Assembly (NCBI RefSeq): GCF_006440675.2
Contig: NZ_CP083951.1
Location: 2,141,501 to 2,205,500 of the forward strand
Origin: Mesorhizobium sp. B2-8-5
Lineage (GTDB): Bacteria > Pseudomonadota > Alphaproteobacteria > Rhizobiales > Rhizobiaceae
Length of the DNA: 64,000 bases
Direction: 5' to 3'
Shown: positions 1 through 9,045 of the stretch, piece after piece
Layout of the letters: each line of letters starts with the position of its first letter
Position numbering within the stretch: position 1 is the stretch's first letter
The notes under the pieces: generated by a model
The model's input: the letters and a program-made list of their open reading frames with translations, nothing else
Database searches by the model: none
What the model was told of the DNA's origin: nothing
Program-made: the position numbers and the translations under genes

Positions 1-604
1 CCAGCATCGCAAGCAGCGTCGACTTGCCGACGCCGGAACCGGCGAAGATGCCGAGCCGCTGGCCGAAGCAGAGCGGCGTGAAGATGTCGATCACCCTGAC
101 GCCGGTGAGGAAGCCGGTGCCGACGCGCTGGCGCGCCAGGGCGCCGGGCGTCGCGCTATGCGCGGCATCGGCTGCATTCGGCCTGATCAGCGGCGGACCG
201 CCGTCAATGACGCGGGTCAAGGCGTCGATCGCGCGCCCGCGCCAGGAGACATGCGGCGTGACCGTGAGTGGGCCGCGGCGAAAGACGGCATCGCCGATGC
301 CGGCATCGGTGCTGCGCTCGAACGGCGCGACCACCACCTCGTCGCTGCCGATCTTGACGATCTCGCCGCGGCGTGCGCCGGCCTTGCCGCGCTGCTCGAC
401 GATGTCGCCGAGCCTGGCAATTCCGGACAGGCCGCGAACCTTGTAATGCGTCGGCGAAATCTCGGCGACGCGGCCGCCGCGCGAAAGCAGCGCCTGCGGA
501 TCGTCGAACCGCCGCCAGACGCGTTCGAGCGCGGCCAGCCTGTCGGTCCGTCCGGTATCCGCCGGGCCCTCGGAAGCGCGCAACAGGGACGAGCCGGTCG
601 TCAT
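1..604 (-). CDS. fliI: flagellar export ATPase FliI, N-terminal part (cut by window edge)
   Basis: FliI is the ATPase of the flagellar type III export apparatus at the cytoplasmic base of the motor. About 201 residues are visible. They comprise an N-terminal beta-barrel-like region, a linker, and the start of the F1-like nucleotide-binding domain, ending just past a Walker A motif (GSGVGKST) preceded by GQRLGIFA, as in FliI and type III ATPases. The rest lies beyond position 1. The ATG at 602-604 sits 4 bases after the stop of flgF, so the two are co-transcribed. The N-terminal half distinguishes it poorly from injectisome ATPases, but the flagellar neighbours settle the choice. Confidence 0.93.
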   Translation of the reverse strand, partial: MTTGSSLLRASEGPADTGRTDRLAALERVWRRFDDPQALLSRGGRVAEISPTHYKVRGLSGIARLGDIVEQRGKAGARRGEIVKIGSDEVVVAPFERSTDAGIGDAVFRRGPLTVTPHVSWRGRAIDALTRVIDGGPPLIRPNAADAAHSATPGALARQRVGTGFLTGVRVIDIFTPLCFGQRLGIFAGSGVGKSTLLAML

Positions 605-608
605 GCCG

Positions 609-1331
609 TCACTTCGAGCCGAGCGTCTTGATCGCGTCGTCGGTGGAGGAATCGGTCTGCCGCATCAGCGCCGCCGTGTTCTCGAAAGCGCGCTGCACCT
701 GGATCAGCCGGGTCATTTCCAGAACCGGATTGACGTTCGACTCTTCCAGAAACCCTTGAGCGACGCCGACGTCCGAGCGATCGGTGACGGGTTCGGGCGT
801 GCGCGCCGGAACGATGCCCGAATTGCCATAGCGGACGAAATTCTCGCCGGGGTCGAAATTGTAGAGACCGATGGCGCCGACCAGCTGGTCGTTCTGCCTG
901 AGCGAGCCGTCGGCGCCCGCCTTGGGCGGGCCGTTGCGCGGATCGAGCTGGATCGGAGCACCACCGCTGTCCAGCACCGGATAGCCTTCGATCGACATCA
1001 GTTCGCCGTTCTCGTTCATGGAGAAGCGGCCGTCGCGCGTCATCACCGTGCCGGCGGGCGTCTCGATGGCGAACCAGGCGTCGCCCTGGATGGCGAAGTC
1101 GAACGGATTGCCTGTTTCGGTCAGCGCGCCATGCGCGCCGGAAAGATAGGTCTTGCCGGAGGAGGCGAAGGAGACCGACCTCGGCCCGGTGCCCGAGACC
1201 ACGTCCTCGAACTTCACGCCGGTGGCGCGAAAGCCGATGGTCGAGGCGTTGGCGACGTTGTCGGCGATGGTGTCGAGACGGCGCTCGAGCGCGATCTGCG
1301 AGGAAAGGGCGACGTAAAGACTGTCCTGCAT
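609..1331 (-). CDS. flgF: flagellar basal-body rod protein FlgF
   Basis: The 240-residue protein belongs to the flagellar rod/hook family. It starts with the family N-terminal helix (MQDSLYVALSSQIALERR), followed by the NVANASTIGFRA signature. It ends with the C-terminal rod helix (EMTRLIQVQRAFENTAALM). FlgF is a proximal-rod subunit assembled in the periplasm after export without a cleaved signal peptide. It lies 7 bases downstream of the DUF1217 gene and 4 bases upstream of fliI, in the order seen in S. meliloti. FlgG is the closest alternative, but the shorter length and the position next to fliI favour FlgF. Confidence 0.92.
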   Translation of the reverse strand: MQDSLYVALSSQIALERRLDTIADNVANASTIGFRATGVKFEDVVSGTGPRSVSFASSGKTYLSGAHGALTETGNPFDFAIQGDAWFAIETPAGTVMTRDGRFSMNENGELMSIEGYPVLDSGGAPIQLDPRNGPPKAGADGSLRQNDQLVGAIGLYNFDPGENFVRYGNSGIVPARTPEPVTDRSDVGVAQGFLEESNVNPVLEMTRLIQVQRAFENTAALMRQTDSSTDDAIKTLGSK

Positions 1332-1338
1332 GATCTTC

Positions 1339-2460
1339 TCAGAACTTCAACTGCTGCATGGCCATCATCAGATCGGTGGAGATGCCGACACTGGTCGGCT
1401 GCGCGAAGAGCACGCTGACAGACGTCACCGCCGTCGAGGTCGGGTGGTTGATCTCGTACATGCTGGTGAAGCGGGTCAGGAACTTGCTGAGCTTGTCCGG
1501 GTCGGTAAAGTCGTTGATGTCGAGCTTCTGCTCGAAGAGCTGCGCCTGCTTGTCGATGTCGGCGGTGGCAAAGGAATCGGGCAGGCCGAGCGCTGCGCGG
1601 ACCACGCTGGCTAAAGCGGTGTCGGCGAGCACGTCGTACCAGCTGGTGATGTCCGGCGCCTTGCGCTGGAAATAAAGCGCCAGCCGCACGCCTTCGTTGG
1701 TCTGGCCGGCATTCTCTTCCAATGTCTGGCGCAGATACATGTCGACGGTCGGCTGCTGCGCCGCAACGCGAGTGGTGGTCATGTCGCCGTACTGTGCGAA
1801 GTTGAAGGCGGCGGCGAGCCCGGCATAGGCCTTGTTGGTTTGCTGGTTGGCGACGCTGTCGGGATCCTTCACGCCGCCTTGCAGGACGGACTTGATGAGG
1901 TCCTTGTCCTCGGTGGCCGAATCCAGGCCGAACGCGGCCAGCGCGTAAGTGTAGAGCCGGTCGTTCGACATCAGATCGTCGATCGACTTCACCTTGGTGA
2001 TGTTGGCGAGATAGTAGGTCGTCTCGCCTTTTACATAGTCCGAATCCGGATCAAGGCCGGCGATCTCGGCCTGTGTGGCGTAGTTCGCCGTAACCTGCTG
2101 CTGTGTCGGGTTGTAGATCGTCGCACTGGTGCCATCGGCCGCGAAGTTGAAGGCAGCGACGAACTGGGCGTAGCGCTTGTCGGTCAGCTTGTTGGCGAAG
2201 CTGTCGGCGTCGGAGATGCCTTCCTTCAGCGCCTTGACCATGAAGGCCTTGGCATAGTCCATGTCCTCCAGCCCGTAAGCCTTCATGGCATATTTGAACA
2301 GGCGATTATTGTTTACGAAATCGTCGATCGATGTAACCTTGCCGATATTGGCCAGATAATACTGCGTATCGCGATCGACCGTCGGCTGTTTCTCAACCTG
2401 GACGATCGATTTGTTGATGTCTTTCGCGATCAACTGGTAGCTGGTGTAGGTACTGAGCAA
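1339..2460 (-). CDS. DUF1217 flagellar-cluster protein
   Basis: The 373-residue protein is of the DUF1217 family, found in alphaproteobacterial flagellar clusters next to motA and flgF. It contains two tandem copies of one module, at roughly residues 25-130 and 135-250. Both carry a YYLANI-x-KV-S-IDD motif followed by an ...YAxKAYGL/YALAAFGL segment, and a third more diverged helical region follows. No signal peptide or membrane segment is visible. Its biochemical role is unknown; a structural or export-substrate role has been suggested by context only. It is the first gene of the minus-strand operon DUF1217-flgF-fliI and is divergent from motA across 146 bases. Confidence 0.85.
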   Translation of the reverse strand: MLSTYTSYQLIAKDINKSIVQVEKQPTVDRDTQYYLANIGKVTSIDDFVNNNRLFKYAMKAYGLEDMDYAKAFMVKALKEGISDADSFANKLTDKRYAQFVAAFNFAADGTSATIYNPTQQQVTANYATQAEIAGLDPDSDYVKGETTYYLANITKVKSIDDLMSNDRLYTYALAAFGLDSATEDKDLIKSVLQGGVKDPDSVANQQTNKAYAGLAAAFNFAQYGDMTTTRVAAQQPTVDMYLRQTLEENAGQTNEGVRLALYFQRKAPDITSWYDVLADTALASVVRAALGLPDSFATADIDKQAQLFEQKLDINDFTDPDKLSKFLTRFTSMYEINHPTSTAVTSVSVLFAQPTSVGISTDLMMAMQQLKF

Positions 2461-2606
2461 GGATACGCCTCCGGCCGAAGCTATCCCTGCACAATAACGT
2501 CACTTCCTTGCGCGAAGCTGAATCGCGTTCGCGGCCTTCGATTCAAGCCTCACACAAGGCACGAGGACTATCCCTGATCACGACGTGACATGCGGAAGGA
2601 CCTGTC
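2461..2606. promoter_or_regulatory. divergent promoter region, DUF1217-flgF-fliI versus motA-fliMNG-flhB
   Basis: This 146-base gap separates two flagellar operons that start in opposite directions, so both promoters must lie here. No -35/-10 or sigma-54 site was assigned with confidence. The motA ribosome-binding site is GGAAGGA at 2594-2600, six bases before the GTG start. Confidence 0.45.
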
Positions 2607-3482
2607 GTGGGCATTCTGATCGGACTTGTGGTGACGCTCGGCTGCGTCCTCGGCGGCTTCATGGCCATGGGCGGGCATCTGCATGTGCTGATGCAGCCAT
2701 GGGAAGCGGTGGTCATCTGCGGCGCTGCGCTCGGCACCTTCCTCGTCGCCAATCCGATGAAGACGGTCAAGGATACCGGCAAGGGTATTCTCGAAGCCTT
2801 CAAGCAGGCGGTGCCGAAGGAGCGCGACTACCTCGAGACGCTGGGCGTCCTGCACAGCCTGATGCGCGAACTGCGCTCGAAGTCGCGCAGCGAAGTCGAG
2901 GCGCATATCGACAATCCGGAGGAGTCGGCCATCTTCCAGGCTTTTCCGACCGTGCTGAAGAACCACGACCTGACGAATTTCATCTGCGACTACTGCCGCA
3001 TCATCATCATCGGCAATGCCCGCTCGCATGAGATCGAAGCGCTGATGGATGAAGAGATCCAGACGATCCGCACCGACAAGCTGAAAGCCTATCACGCGAT
3101 GGTCGCGGTCGGCGACGGCCTGCCGGCGCTGGGCATCGTGGCGGCCGTGCTCGGCGTGGTGAAGGCGATGGGCGCGCTGGACCAGTCGCCCGAAATCCTC
3201 GGCGGCCTGATCGGCGCGGCACTCGTCGGGACCTTCCTCGGCATCTTCCTGTCCTATGCGGTGGTTGGTCCGGTCGCCACCAAGATCAAAACGGTGCGCG
3301 AAAAGAAGAATCGCCTCTACATCATCGTCAAGCAGACGCTGCTTGCGTATATGAACGGCGCCCTGCCGCAGGTGGCGATCGAATTCGGCCGCAAGACCAT
3401 ATCCTCCTACGAGCGTCCGACGATCGACGCGGTGGAGCAGAGCACCATGAACACCGGCTCCGCCGAGAAGAAGGCGGCCTGA
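2607..3482 (+). CDS. motA: flagellar motor stator protein MotA
   Basis: The 291-residue inner-membrane stator subunit, with MotB, forms the proton channel that turns the motor. It has the MotA layout. Two N-terminal membrane segments (about 1-20 and 30-50) come first, then a long cytoplasmic domain with the charged RELRSKSR region that contacts FliG. Two more membrane segments (about 165-220) and a C-terminal cytoplasmic tail follow. The start is GTG at 2607, chosen because GGAAGGA lies six bases upstream and the [12 protein letters not shown] hydrophobic start matches the family. motB is not in the window. It begins the plus-strand flagellar operon; fliM follows after 34 bases. Confidence 0.93.
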   Translation: MGILIGLVVTLGCVLGGFMAMGGHLHVLMQPWEAVVICGAALGTFLVANPMKTVKDTGKGILEAFKQAVPKERDYLETLGVLHSLMRELRSKSRSEVEAHIDNPEESAIFQAFPTVLKNHDLTNFICDYCRIIIIGNARSHEIEALMDEEIQTIRTDKLKAYHAMVAVGDGLPALGIVAAVLGVVKAMGALDQSPEILGGLIGAALVGTFLGIFLSYAVVGPVATKIKTVREKKNRLYIIVKQTLLAYMNGALPQVAIEFGRKTISSYERPTIDAVEQSTMNTGSAEKKAA

Positions 3483-3516
3483 GCATGCTGCATCCGAGAC
3501 AGGGCCGCCTGCCGTC

Positions 3517-4455
3517 ATGACAAGTCCGGGCAGTCCTTCGCAAACCCGGGAGTTGATCATCGAGCGGCTCGTCGGCGACAGCGGCGAGGCGGCGCAGGTG
3601 ATCGGCGTCGGCCGCGGCATGGCCGAGCGGGCGCTGCCGGTGCTGCAGAAGGCGCTTGCGGGCGAGCTCGGCGCGCCAGTGATCGTCGATCTGCAAGTGG
3701 TGGAGGTCGGCCGCGTTCCCGAGGCGCGTTCGCGCGCCGGCGATGCCTTTGCGCTGACCGTTGTTGCCTCGCCGGCCTCGGCCGACGCCATGACGCTGGT
3801 GATGGATGCGCAAGCGGTCGCCGTCATGGTGAGCGCGCTGTTCGGCGGCGATCCCGACCAGCCGGTGGCGCCGATCGAGCGCGACCTGTCGCAGATCGAG
3901 GCCGACGTCGCGACCAGTGTGTTCCAGGAGGTCGCGACGGCACTCAACGGATCCGGCAAACGTTCGCTCGAGCTGCGCCTGCCGGTGCCGAAAGCAATAT
4001 CCGGCAACGATGCGAGGCGGCGGGTGCTGCGCGACGGCGCCGCCGTGCGCATCGTCTATGGCCTGTCGACGCCGTCCGACAGCGGCACGCTCACGGTGAT
4101 GATCCCGCAGCGCCTGCTGCTTTCCTCGCGCAGCGGCGACGTCGCCACGGGCGAGGACGGCGAGACCACGGAATTCGACTGGCGGGCCCGCTTCTCCGAA
4201 GAGGTGATGCGCTCGACCGTCCGGCTCGAAGCGACGATGCCGCTTGCCCGGCTGACGCTCGGCGACCTCGCCGCGTTCGAACCCGGCCAGGTGATCGAAT
4301 TCGAGGAGAACGCGCAGCTCAATGCCAGGCTCAGCGCCCGCGACAAGACACTGTTTGTCTGCGAGTTCGGCAAGCTGGGGCAGAATTACACCGTCCGCAT
4401 CAGTCATCCGCATGATGCCGGGCAGGATTTCATCGACGGACTGATGCCGGGCTGA
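3517..4455 (+). CDS. fliM: flagellar motor switch protein FliM
   Basis: The 312-residue protein is the C-ring component that receives CheY-P. The C-terminal SPOA (surface presentation of antigens) domain is recognisable at about 235-305 (ARLTLGDLAAFEPGQVIEF). The middle domain resembles the CheC-like fold of FliM (DPDQPVAPIERDLSQIEADV). Alphaproteobacterial FliM proteins are diverged and shorter than enteric ones, which fits here. The classical N-terminal CheY-binding peptide (LSQxEIDALL) is not evident: the protein starts MTSPGSPSQTRELIIERL. It lies between motA and fliN in a single transcription unit. Confidence 0.88.
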   Translation: MTSPGSPSQTRELIIERLVGDSGEAAQVIGVGRGMAERALPVLQKALAGELGAPVIVDLQVVEVGRVPEARSRAGDAFALTVVASPASADAMTLVMDAQAVAVMVSALFGGDPDQPVAPIERDLSQIEADVATSVFQEVATALNGSGKRSLELRLPVPKAISGNDARRRVLRDGAAVRIVYGLSTPSDSGTLTVMIPQRLLLSSRSGDVATGEDGETTEFDWRARFSEEVMRSTVRLEATMPLARLTLGDLAAFEPGQVIEFEENAQLNARLSARDKTLFVCEFGKLGQNYTVRISHPHDAGQDFIDGLMPG

Positions 4456-4485
4456 CGCCAGGCCCGGGATTCATGGAGACGAAGC

Positions 4486-4878
4486 ATGGCAGCGACAAAT
4501 GTGGAAGCCGAGGCCGAAACGGAAACCGGCCAACCTAACGAGCAGCTTGATCGCGCTATCGAAGAACTGCGCGGCGTGCTCCGTGAAGAGGAGGGCCGTC
4601 CGGATGCTGCGCTTCGGTCTGGCGCCAATTCCTCGATCATCATGACCATTCCGGTAGACGTGCAGATCATCCTCGGCAGCACGGAGATGCCTGTGTCGGA
4701 GTTGATGGCACTGCAGAAGGGTTCCACCGTCGCGCTCAATCGCCGCATCGGCGAGCCGGTCGACGTGGTGGTCAACGGCCGCAGAATAGCGCGCGGCGAG
4801 ATCACGGTGCTGGAAAGCGATCCAACGCGTTTCGGCATCCGGCTCACCGAAATCATCGCCGCGACGAAGAGCGCCTGA
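4486..4878 (+). CDS. fliN: flagellar motor switch protein FliN
   Basis: This 130-residue C-ring protein consists of a charged, acidic N-terminal tail (about 1-45) and one SPOA domain (about 50-130). The typical FliN core is present: [39 protein letters not shown] and a C-terminal RFGIRLTEI. FliN stacks beneath FliM and helps dock the export ATPase complex. It is 30 bases after fliM and 43 bases before fliG, in one operon. Length and domain content are normal for the family. Confidence 0.92.
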   Translation: MAATNVEAEAETETGQPNEQLDRAIEELRGVLREEEGRPDAALRSGANSSIIMTIPVDVQIILGSTEMPVSELMALQKGSTVALNRRIGEPVDVVVNGRRIARGEITVLESDPTRFGIRLTEIIAATKSA

Positions 4879-4921
4879 GAATGGCCGGCGAGCGGACCAA
4901 TCGGCAGCGAGGACAGCACGC

Positions 4922-5944
4922 ATGACGACGGCATTGGCGCTCACACGTCCGCAAAAGGCGGCGGCCATATTGGTGGCCATGGGCAAGCCCGCGGCCAGCC
5001 GCCTGCTCAAATTCTTCAAACAGGACGAGTTGAAGGCGCTGATCGAGGGCGCGCGTCTCTTACGCACCATTCCACAGGCCGACCTGGAGCGCATCGTCGC
5101 CGAGTTCGAAGCCGAGTTCACCGAGGGCGCCGGCCTGCTCGATTCAGCCGACCGGATGGATACGATCCTGAACGAATCGCTGTCGCCCGAGGAGATGAGT
5201 GCCATCATGGGCGAAAAGAAGTTCGAGCCGGTTCCGGAAGGACCGCCGCCGATATGGCCGGACCTCGAGAAGCTCGAGCCGGCGCGGCTTGGCGGCTTCC
5301 TTGCCGGCGAGCATCCGCAGACGTCGGCCATGGTGCTTTCGAAGCTCGCGTCGCAGACGGCCGCCAACGTGCTGCTCACCATGGAAAAACCGATGCGCAG
5401 CCAGATCATCAAGCGCATGGTGACAATGGCCAACATCCCGGACGCGGCATCGCGGATCGTCGAGAACCAGCTGCGCGTGAGCGTGCTGTCGCAGAAGGCC
5501 AGCAGGGACACGTCCGCCGGCCAGGAACGCGTCGCCAGCATGCTCAACGAAATGGCGAAGCCGGAACTGGACGACCTCATGCAGGATCTGGAGGATCTCG
5601 GCACGCCCGATCTCGCCGGCGTCAGGTCGCGGCTGTTCGCCTTCGACGATCTGCCGCTGCTGCCGCAGAAAGCCCGGGTTTTGCTGTTCGACGGGCTATC
5701 GACCGAGCTCGTCACGCTGGCGCTGCGCGGCGCGGCGCCGGAACTCGCCGAATCGGCGCTCTCGGCGATCGGCGCGCGCTCTCGCCGCATGATCGAATCC
5801 GAACTCGGACAGGGATCGGAAGGCATTGCGCTTGCCGACATCATGGCGGCGCGCAAGAGCATATCGGTCGCCGCCATCCGGCTGTCGCGCGAAGGAGCCT
5901 TCGAGCTGCCCTCGACGCAGACCGCCGCCGCCGAAGCCGCTTGA
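4922..5944 (+). CDS. fliG: flagellar motor switch protein FliG
   Basis: The 340-residue rotor protein couples the MS ring to the stator. It starts with LTRPQKAAAILVAMGKPAAS, the FliG N-terminal domain that binds FliF. The middle domain contains EHPQTSAMVLSKL (the EHPQ motif) near residue 126. The C-terminal domain carries a charged torque helix region (DLAGVRSRLFAFDDLPLL, about 230-247), as in other FliG proteins. It sits between fliN and flhB. The protein is diverged from enteric FliG, as usual in Rhizobiales, but all three domains are present. Confidence 0.92.
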   Translation: MTTALALTRPQKAAAILVAMGKPAASRLLKFFKQDELKALIEGARLLRTIPQADLERIVAEFEAEFTEGAGLLDSADRMDTILNESLSPEEMSAIMGEKKFEPVPEGPPPIWPDLEKLEPARLGGFLAGEHPQTSAMVLSKLASQTAANVLLTMEKPMRSQIIKRMVTMANIPDAASRIVENQLRVSVLSQKASRDTSAGQERVASMLNEMAKPELDDLMQDLEDLGTPDLAGVRSRLFAFDDLPLLPQKARVLLFDGLSTELVTLALRGAAPELAESALSAIGARSRRMIESELGQGSEGIALADIMAARKSISVAAIRLSREGAFELPSTQTAAAEAA

Positions 5945-5968
5945 CGATAATCACCCGGTCAGAGCGCC

Positions 5969-7051
5969 ATGGCTGAAGCGGTCGACAAGGATTCCAAAAC
6001 AGAGGAAGCCACAGAAAAGAAGATCCGCGACACGATCGAACAGGGCAAGCTGCCCCATTCGCGTGAGACCGCGATCTTTGCGTCCTTCCTCGCCATACTG
6101 GTTTTCGCCGTCTTCTATGCCAAGGACGCGATCGTCGATCTCGGCATGTTCCTGTCGACGTTCCTGGAAAAGCCGGAAGCCTGGCCGATGGACACCGAGA
6201 CCGACGTCATTTCGCTCTACAAGCAGGTCATGGTCGAGATCGGCGGCGCCGTCGTCAGCCTGCTGGTGCTGCTGACGGTTGCCGGCATCGGCGCCTCGGT
6301 GTTCCAGAACATGCCGCAAATCGTCGGCGAGCGGATCAGGCCGCAGCTGTCGCGCATCTCGATCGCCAAGGGCTGGAGCCGGATGTTCGGCGTGCAGGGG
6401 TGGGTCGAATTCCTGAAGTCGCTGGCCAAGCTCGGCTTCGCTATCGCGGTGTTGACCTTCACGCTCTCGGAAGATCATCGCAAGCTGCTCGCCGGCATGA
6501 TCACCAATCCGGTCTCGTTCGGTCTGGTCATACGCGGCATCTTCGTCGACATATTGGTGGCGATCGTCTTCGTCATGGGGCTGATCGCGGTGGTCGACAT
6601 CGTCTGGTCGCGTTTCCACTGGCGGAGCGACCTGCGCATGACCAAACAGGAAGTAAAGGACGAGATGAAGCAGTCGGAAGGCGATCCGATCGTCAAGTCG
6701 CGGCTGCGCTCGCTGGCGCGCGACCGGGCGCGCAAGCGCATGATGACGGCCGTGCCGCGCGCGACGCTGGTGATCGCCAACCCGACGCACTATTCGATCG
6801 CGCTGAAATATGTGCGGGAGGAAGATTCCGCGCCGATCGTGCTGGCCAAGGGGCAGGACCTGGTGGCGCTCAAGATCCGCGAGATCGCCAGGGAGAACAA
6901 CATCCCGATCTTCGAGGACGTGGCGCTCGCGCGCTCCATGTACAAGCAAGTTTCGGTTGATAGCGTGATCCCGTCGCAATTCTACCAGGCCGTCGCCGAG
7001 TTGGTGCGGATCGTCTACTCGAAGAAGGCCACGCGCAAAGCAACCCAATGA
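5969..7051 (+). CDS. flhB: flagellar export gate/switch protein FlhB
   Basis: The 360-residue export-gate protein has an N-terminal KTEEATEKKIRDTIEQGK segment typical of FlhB. Four membrane segments follow between about 30 and 215, then a linker and a cytoplasmic domain. The autocleavage motif NPTH is at residues 271-274. Cleavage after the Asn switches export from rod/hook to filament substrates. The ATG lies 24 bases after fliG, with no terminator visible. The family also includes injectisome SctU; the flagellar neighbours decide for FlhB. Confidence 0.95.
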   Translation: MAEAVDKDSKTEEATEKKIRDTIEQGKLPHSRETAIFASFLAILVFAVFYAKDAIVDLGMFLSTFLEKPEAWPMDTETDVISLYKQVMVEIGGAVVSLLVLLTVAGIGASVFQNMPQIVGERIRPQLSRISIAKGWSRMFGVQGWVEFLKSLAKLGFAIAVLTFTLSEDHRKLLAGMITNPVSFGLVIRGIFVDILVAIVFVMGLIAVVDIVWSRFHWRSDLRMTKQEVKDEMKQSEGDPIVKSRLRSLARDRARKRMMTAVPRATLVIANPTHYSIALKYVREEDSAPIVLAKGQDLVALKIREIARENNIPIFEDVALARSMYKQVSVDSVIPSQFYQAVAELVRIVYSKKATRKATQ

Positions 7052-7068
7052 ACGGACGCCGCTAATCC

Positions 7069-7506
7069 ATGGACCGGCAACCACACGCCAACTCCCGCGA
7101 GCTGATCGTCGCCAGCGCCATCGAGCCCGTGGTGGGCGAATTGAGGCTCATCGACGTTGCCGACTATATCGCCTTCATCCGGCTCGAGCATTTCGCCTGC
7201 CTCTCGGACCTGGTGGACTCGGCGGCCGAGCTTTACTTCCGGCCGGGCAAGCTGCGGCTCGGCCATGGGGGCGAGGCGCATGTCGACTGGAGCGGCAGCC
7301 CGCGCATCGTGCTCGATCTCGAGCTGCGCCCGCGCGGCGTGACGGTCTATTTCCAGCTGACGCTGACCGAGCACGAGGCGTCCGTGGTGGTCAACTACGT
7401 GTCGTTCGAGAAGCCCGGCGAGACGCCCGAGCACAACACGGCCTTGCTCGAGGACGCGATCGAAGAGGCTCGCATCCGCAGGACCGAGCCGCTCGCATTC
7501 CCCTGA
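7069..7506 (+). CDS. conserved hypothetical protein of the rhizobial flagellar cluster
   Basis: This 145-residue soluble protein has no signal peptide or membrane segment. I do not recognise a named domain. It begins 17 bases after flhB and ends the plus-strand flagellar operon, facing visR tail to tail across 61 bases. S. meliloti has, as I recall, a small conserved gene at the equivalent place between flhB and visR, so this is probably its counterpart. A flagellar or motility-related role is inferred from position alone. Confidence 0.7.
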   Translation: MDRQPHANSRELIVASAIEPVVGELRLIDVADYIAFIRLEHFACLSDLVDSAAELYFRPGKLRLGHGGEAHVDWSGSPRIVLDLELRPRGVTVYFQLTLTEHEASVVVNYVSFEKPGETPEHNTALLEDAIEEARIRRTEPLAFP

Positions 7507-7567
7507 CGATTTGATTGCAGCCGTGCCAATCTCGCTGCAGCGCGTTTACAGCGCCGCGGCTGTGTAG

Positions 7568-8338
7568 CTATTCGATCAGGCCGAGCCGCAACGCCTTGGC
7601 GACCGCCTGGTTGCGGTTGACCGCGTTGAGCTTCTGCGTCGACTGGGTGAGGTACTGGTTGGCGGTATGCACCGAGAGCTTGAGGAGCTTGGCGATCTCC
7701 TCGCTGGTGTTGCCGTTGGCGGTCAGCTTGAGGCATTCGAGTTCGCGCTTGGAGATCGAGCGCGTCCTGCCGGTGTCGCCGGGGCGGATGCGGGCGACCG
7801 CCGCGAAAAGCGCGAAGGAGCGGGCATGGATCTCGCACAGCATGTCGTCGGACAGCGCGATCTCCGAGCCCAGGAAGACGACCAGCCCGCATTGGCCGCG
7901 ATCGGCATGCACCGGAAAGGCGATGCCGTTGGTGCCGGGCGCCAGCGGCGCGGTCGGCTCGGCCCAGGCGAGCGGCTGAAAGGCGTGCCGCGATCCGGCG
8001 GCGCCGTCGTCGGCCCACCAGCGCGGCGCCGTCGAGATGCGGCTGTGGCGCACCATATCCTCGCCATTGGCGCCGGAGATGAATTTGGTCGCGACCGCGG
8101 TGCCGGGATAGTCGGAATCGAAACACGCCACGAGACGCGCGCGCTCGGGCGACGGGCTGACGAAATAGAGGCCGAAGGCCGAGGCGTTGATATCGACGGC
8201 GATCCAGCGGCAGCGACGCACGGCATCCGGAATGGTGACCGCGTGATGGGTCTCCGAGCCGAGCGAGAAGGCGCCGAACGGATTGCATTGATCGTTGAAA
8301 AGGGCCGCGGCGGCCTCTTTGACCTGTGCGTGCTTCAA
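7568..8338 (-). CDS. visR: LuxR-family transcriptional regulator VisR
   Basis: The 256-residue regulator has a C-terminal LuxR-type helix-turn-helix (ISKRELECLKLTANGNTSEE, then VHTANQYLTQSTQKL). Its N-terminal part resembles an autoinducer-binding-like domain. In S. meliloti VisN and VisR act together as the master activator of flagellar and chemotaxis genes. The start chosen is TTG at 8336-8338, overlapping the visN stop as TTGA; this implies translational coupling and gives a family-like length. An open frame continues upstream to 8581, but that part lies inside visN and reads as an Arg/His-rich shadow. Confidence 0.85.
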   Translation of the reverse strand: MKHAQVKEAAAALFNDQCNPFGAFSLGSETHHAVTIPDAVRRCRWIAVDINASAFGLYFVSPSPERARLVACFDSDYPGTAVATKFISGANGEDMVRHSRISTAPRWWADDGAAGSRHAFQPLAWAEPTAPLAPGTNGIAFPVHADRGQCGLVVFLGSEIALSDDMLCEIHARSFALFAAVARIRPGDTGRTRSISKRELECLKLTANGNTSEEIAKLLKLSVHTANQYLTQSTQKLNAVNRNQAVAKALRLGLIE

Positions 8339-9045
8339 ATGATGCCGCTCCTGATCGCGGTCGCGATCGCCATCGCGCGGTTGCTGGCCGCGAACTTCTG
8401 GATGGCGTGCGTGATGTAGCTGTTGACGGTGTTCGACGAGACACCGAGGATGACGGCCACCTCGTCGGTGGTCTTGCCTTCCGAAACCCAGAACAGGCAT
8501 TCGCGCTCGCGGTCCGACAGCGGATCCTGCATGGACGCCGCGGCGATCAGCTGCGGAATGCTGGAAAGCGCATAGCAGCATTTGATCTGCGCCTTCATCA
8601 GGGCGGCCAGGTCGATCTTGCCCGCCTCGGCGGCTGAGAACAGCACGAACAGGCGCTGCCGGCCGACATTGAGCCGCAACGAATAGATTTCGGCGTGGCC
8701 GAGCACGTCGAGCAGGCGGGCTTCCTCGCCGGTCAGCAATGCGCCGGCGTCGGGCGCGTGCGCCGCCACCAGCGGCTTCGGGCGTACGCCCGGCGCCACG
8801 GTCAAGGGGCCCAGCGCCAGGTTGGCAATCAGCCTTTTGCCGATCAGCTCTATGCCGTCGAAGATCCAGTTCGAGGAGACGATGCGCGCATCGTTGCGGT
8901 CCTGGTCGTGCACGATGGCGACCAGCATGTAGCTGTCGGCGCTGATATCGGCGGCAAGCTGCATGAAGAAACTGGTGAGATCGCCGCGCGATGTCAGGCG
9001 CGAGCCTGAAGCGTCGGGTTGGAGAAGCGCGGCGGAACTGCTCAT
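8335..9045 (-). CDS. visN: LuxR-family transcriptional regulator VisN
   Basis: The 236-residue regulator has a C-terminal LuxR helix-turn-helix (LSDRERECLFWVSEGKTTDE, then SSNTVNSYITHAIQKF) and an N-terminal ligand-binding-like domain. It is the partner of VisR in flagellar gene control. The ATG at 9043-9045 is chosen because the protein then starts MSSSAALLQPDASG and has the usual length. The reading frame continues upstream to 9309, but the added 88 residues are Arg/Pro-rich and unlike the family. The ribosome-binding site is weak. visN is transcribed before visR, and its upstream region has been altered by IS elements. Confidence 0.84.
   Translation of the reverse strand: MSSSAALLQPDASGSRLTSRGDLTSFFMQLAADISADSYMLVAIVHDQDRNDARIVSSNWIFDGIELIGKRLIANLALGPLTVAPGVRPKPLVAAHAPDAGALLTGEEARLLDVLGHAEIYSLRLNVGRQRLFVLFSAAEAGKIDLAALMKAQIKCCYALSSIPQLIAAASMQDPLSDRERECLFWVSEGKTTDEVAVILGVSSNTVNSYITHAIQKFAASNRAMAIATAIRSGII

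Noticed and set aside
24..631. Plus-strand open frames opposite fliI
   Set aside because: They are Arg/Pro/Ala-rich shadows of fliI on the minus strand, with no ribosome-binding site or family resemblance.
8339..8581. Longer N-terminus for visR
   Set aside because: The extra residues are encoded inside visN and are His/Arg-rich nonsense; the TTGA overlap start gives a normal length.
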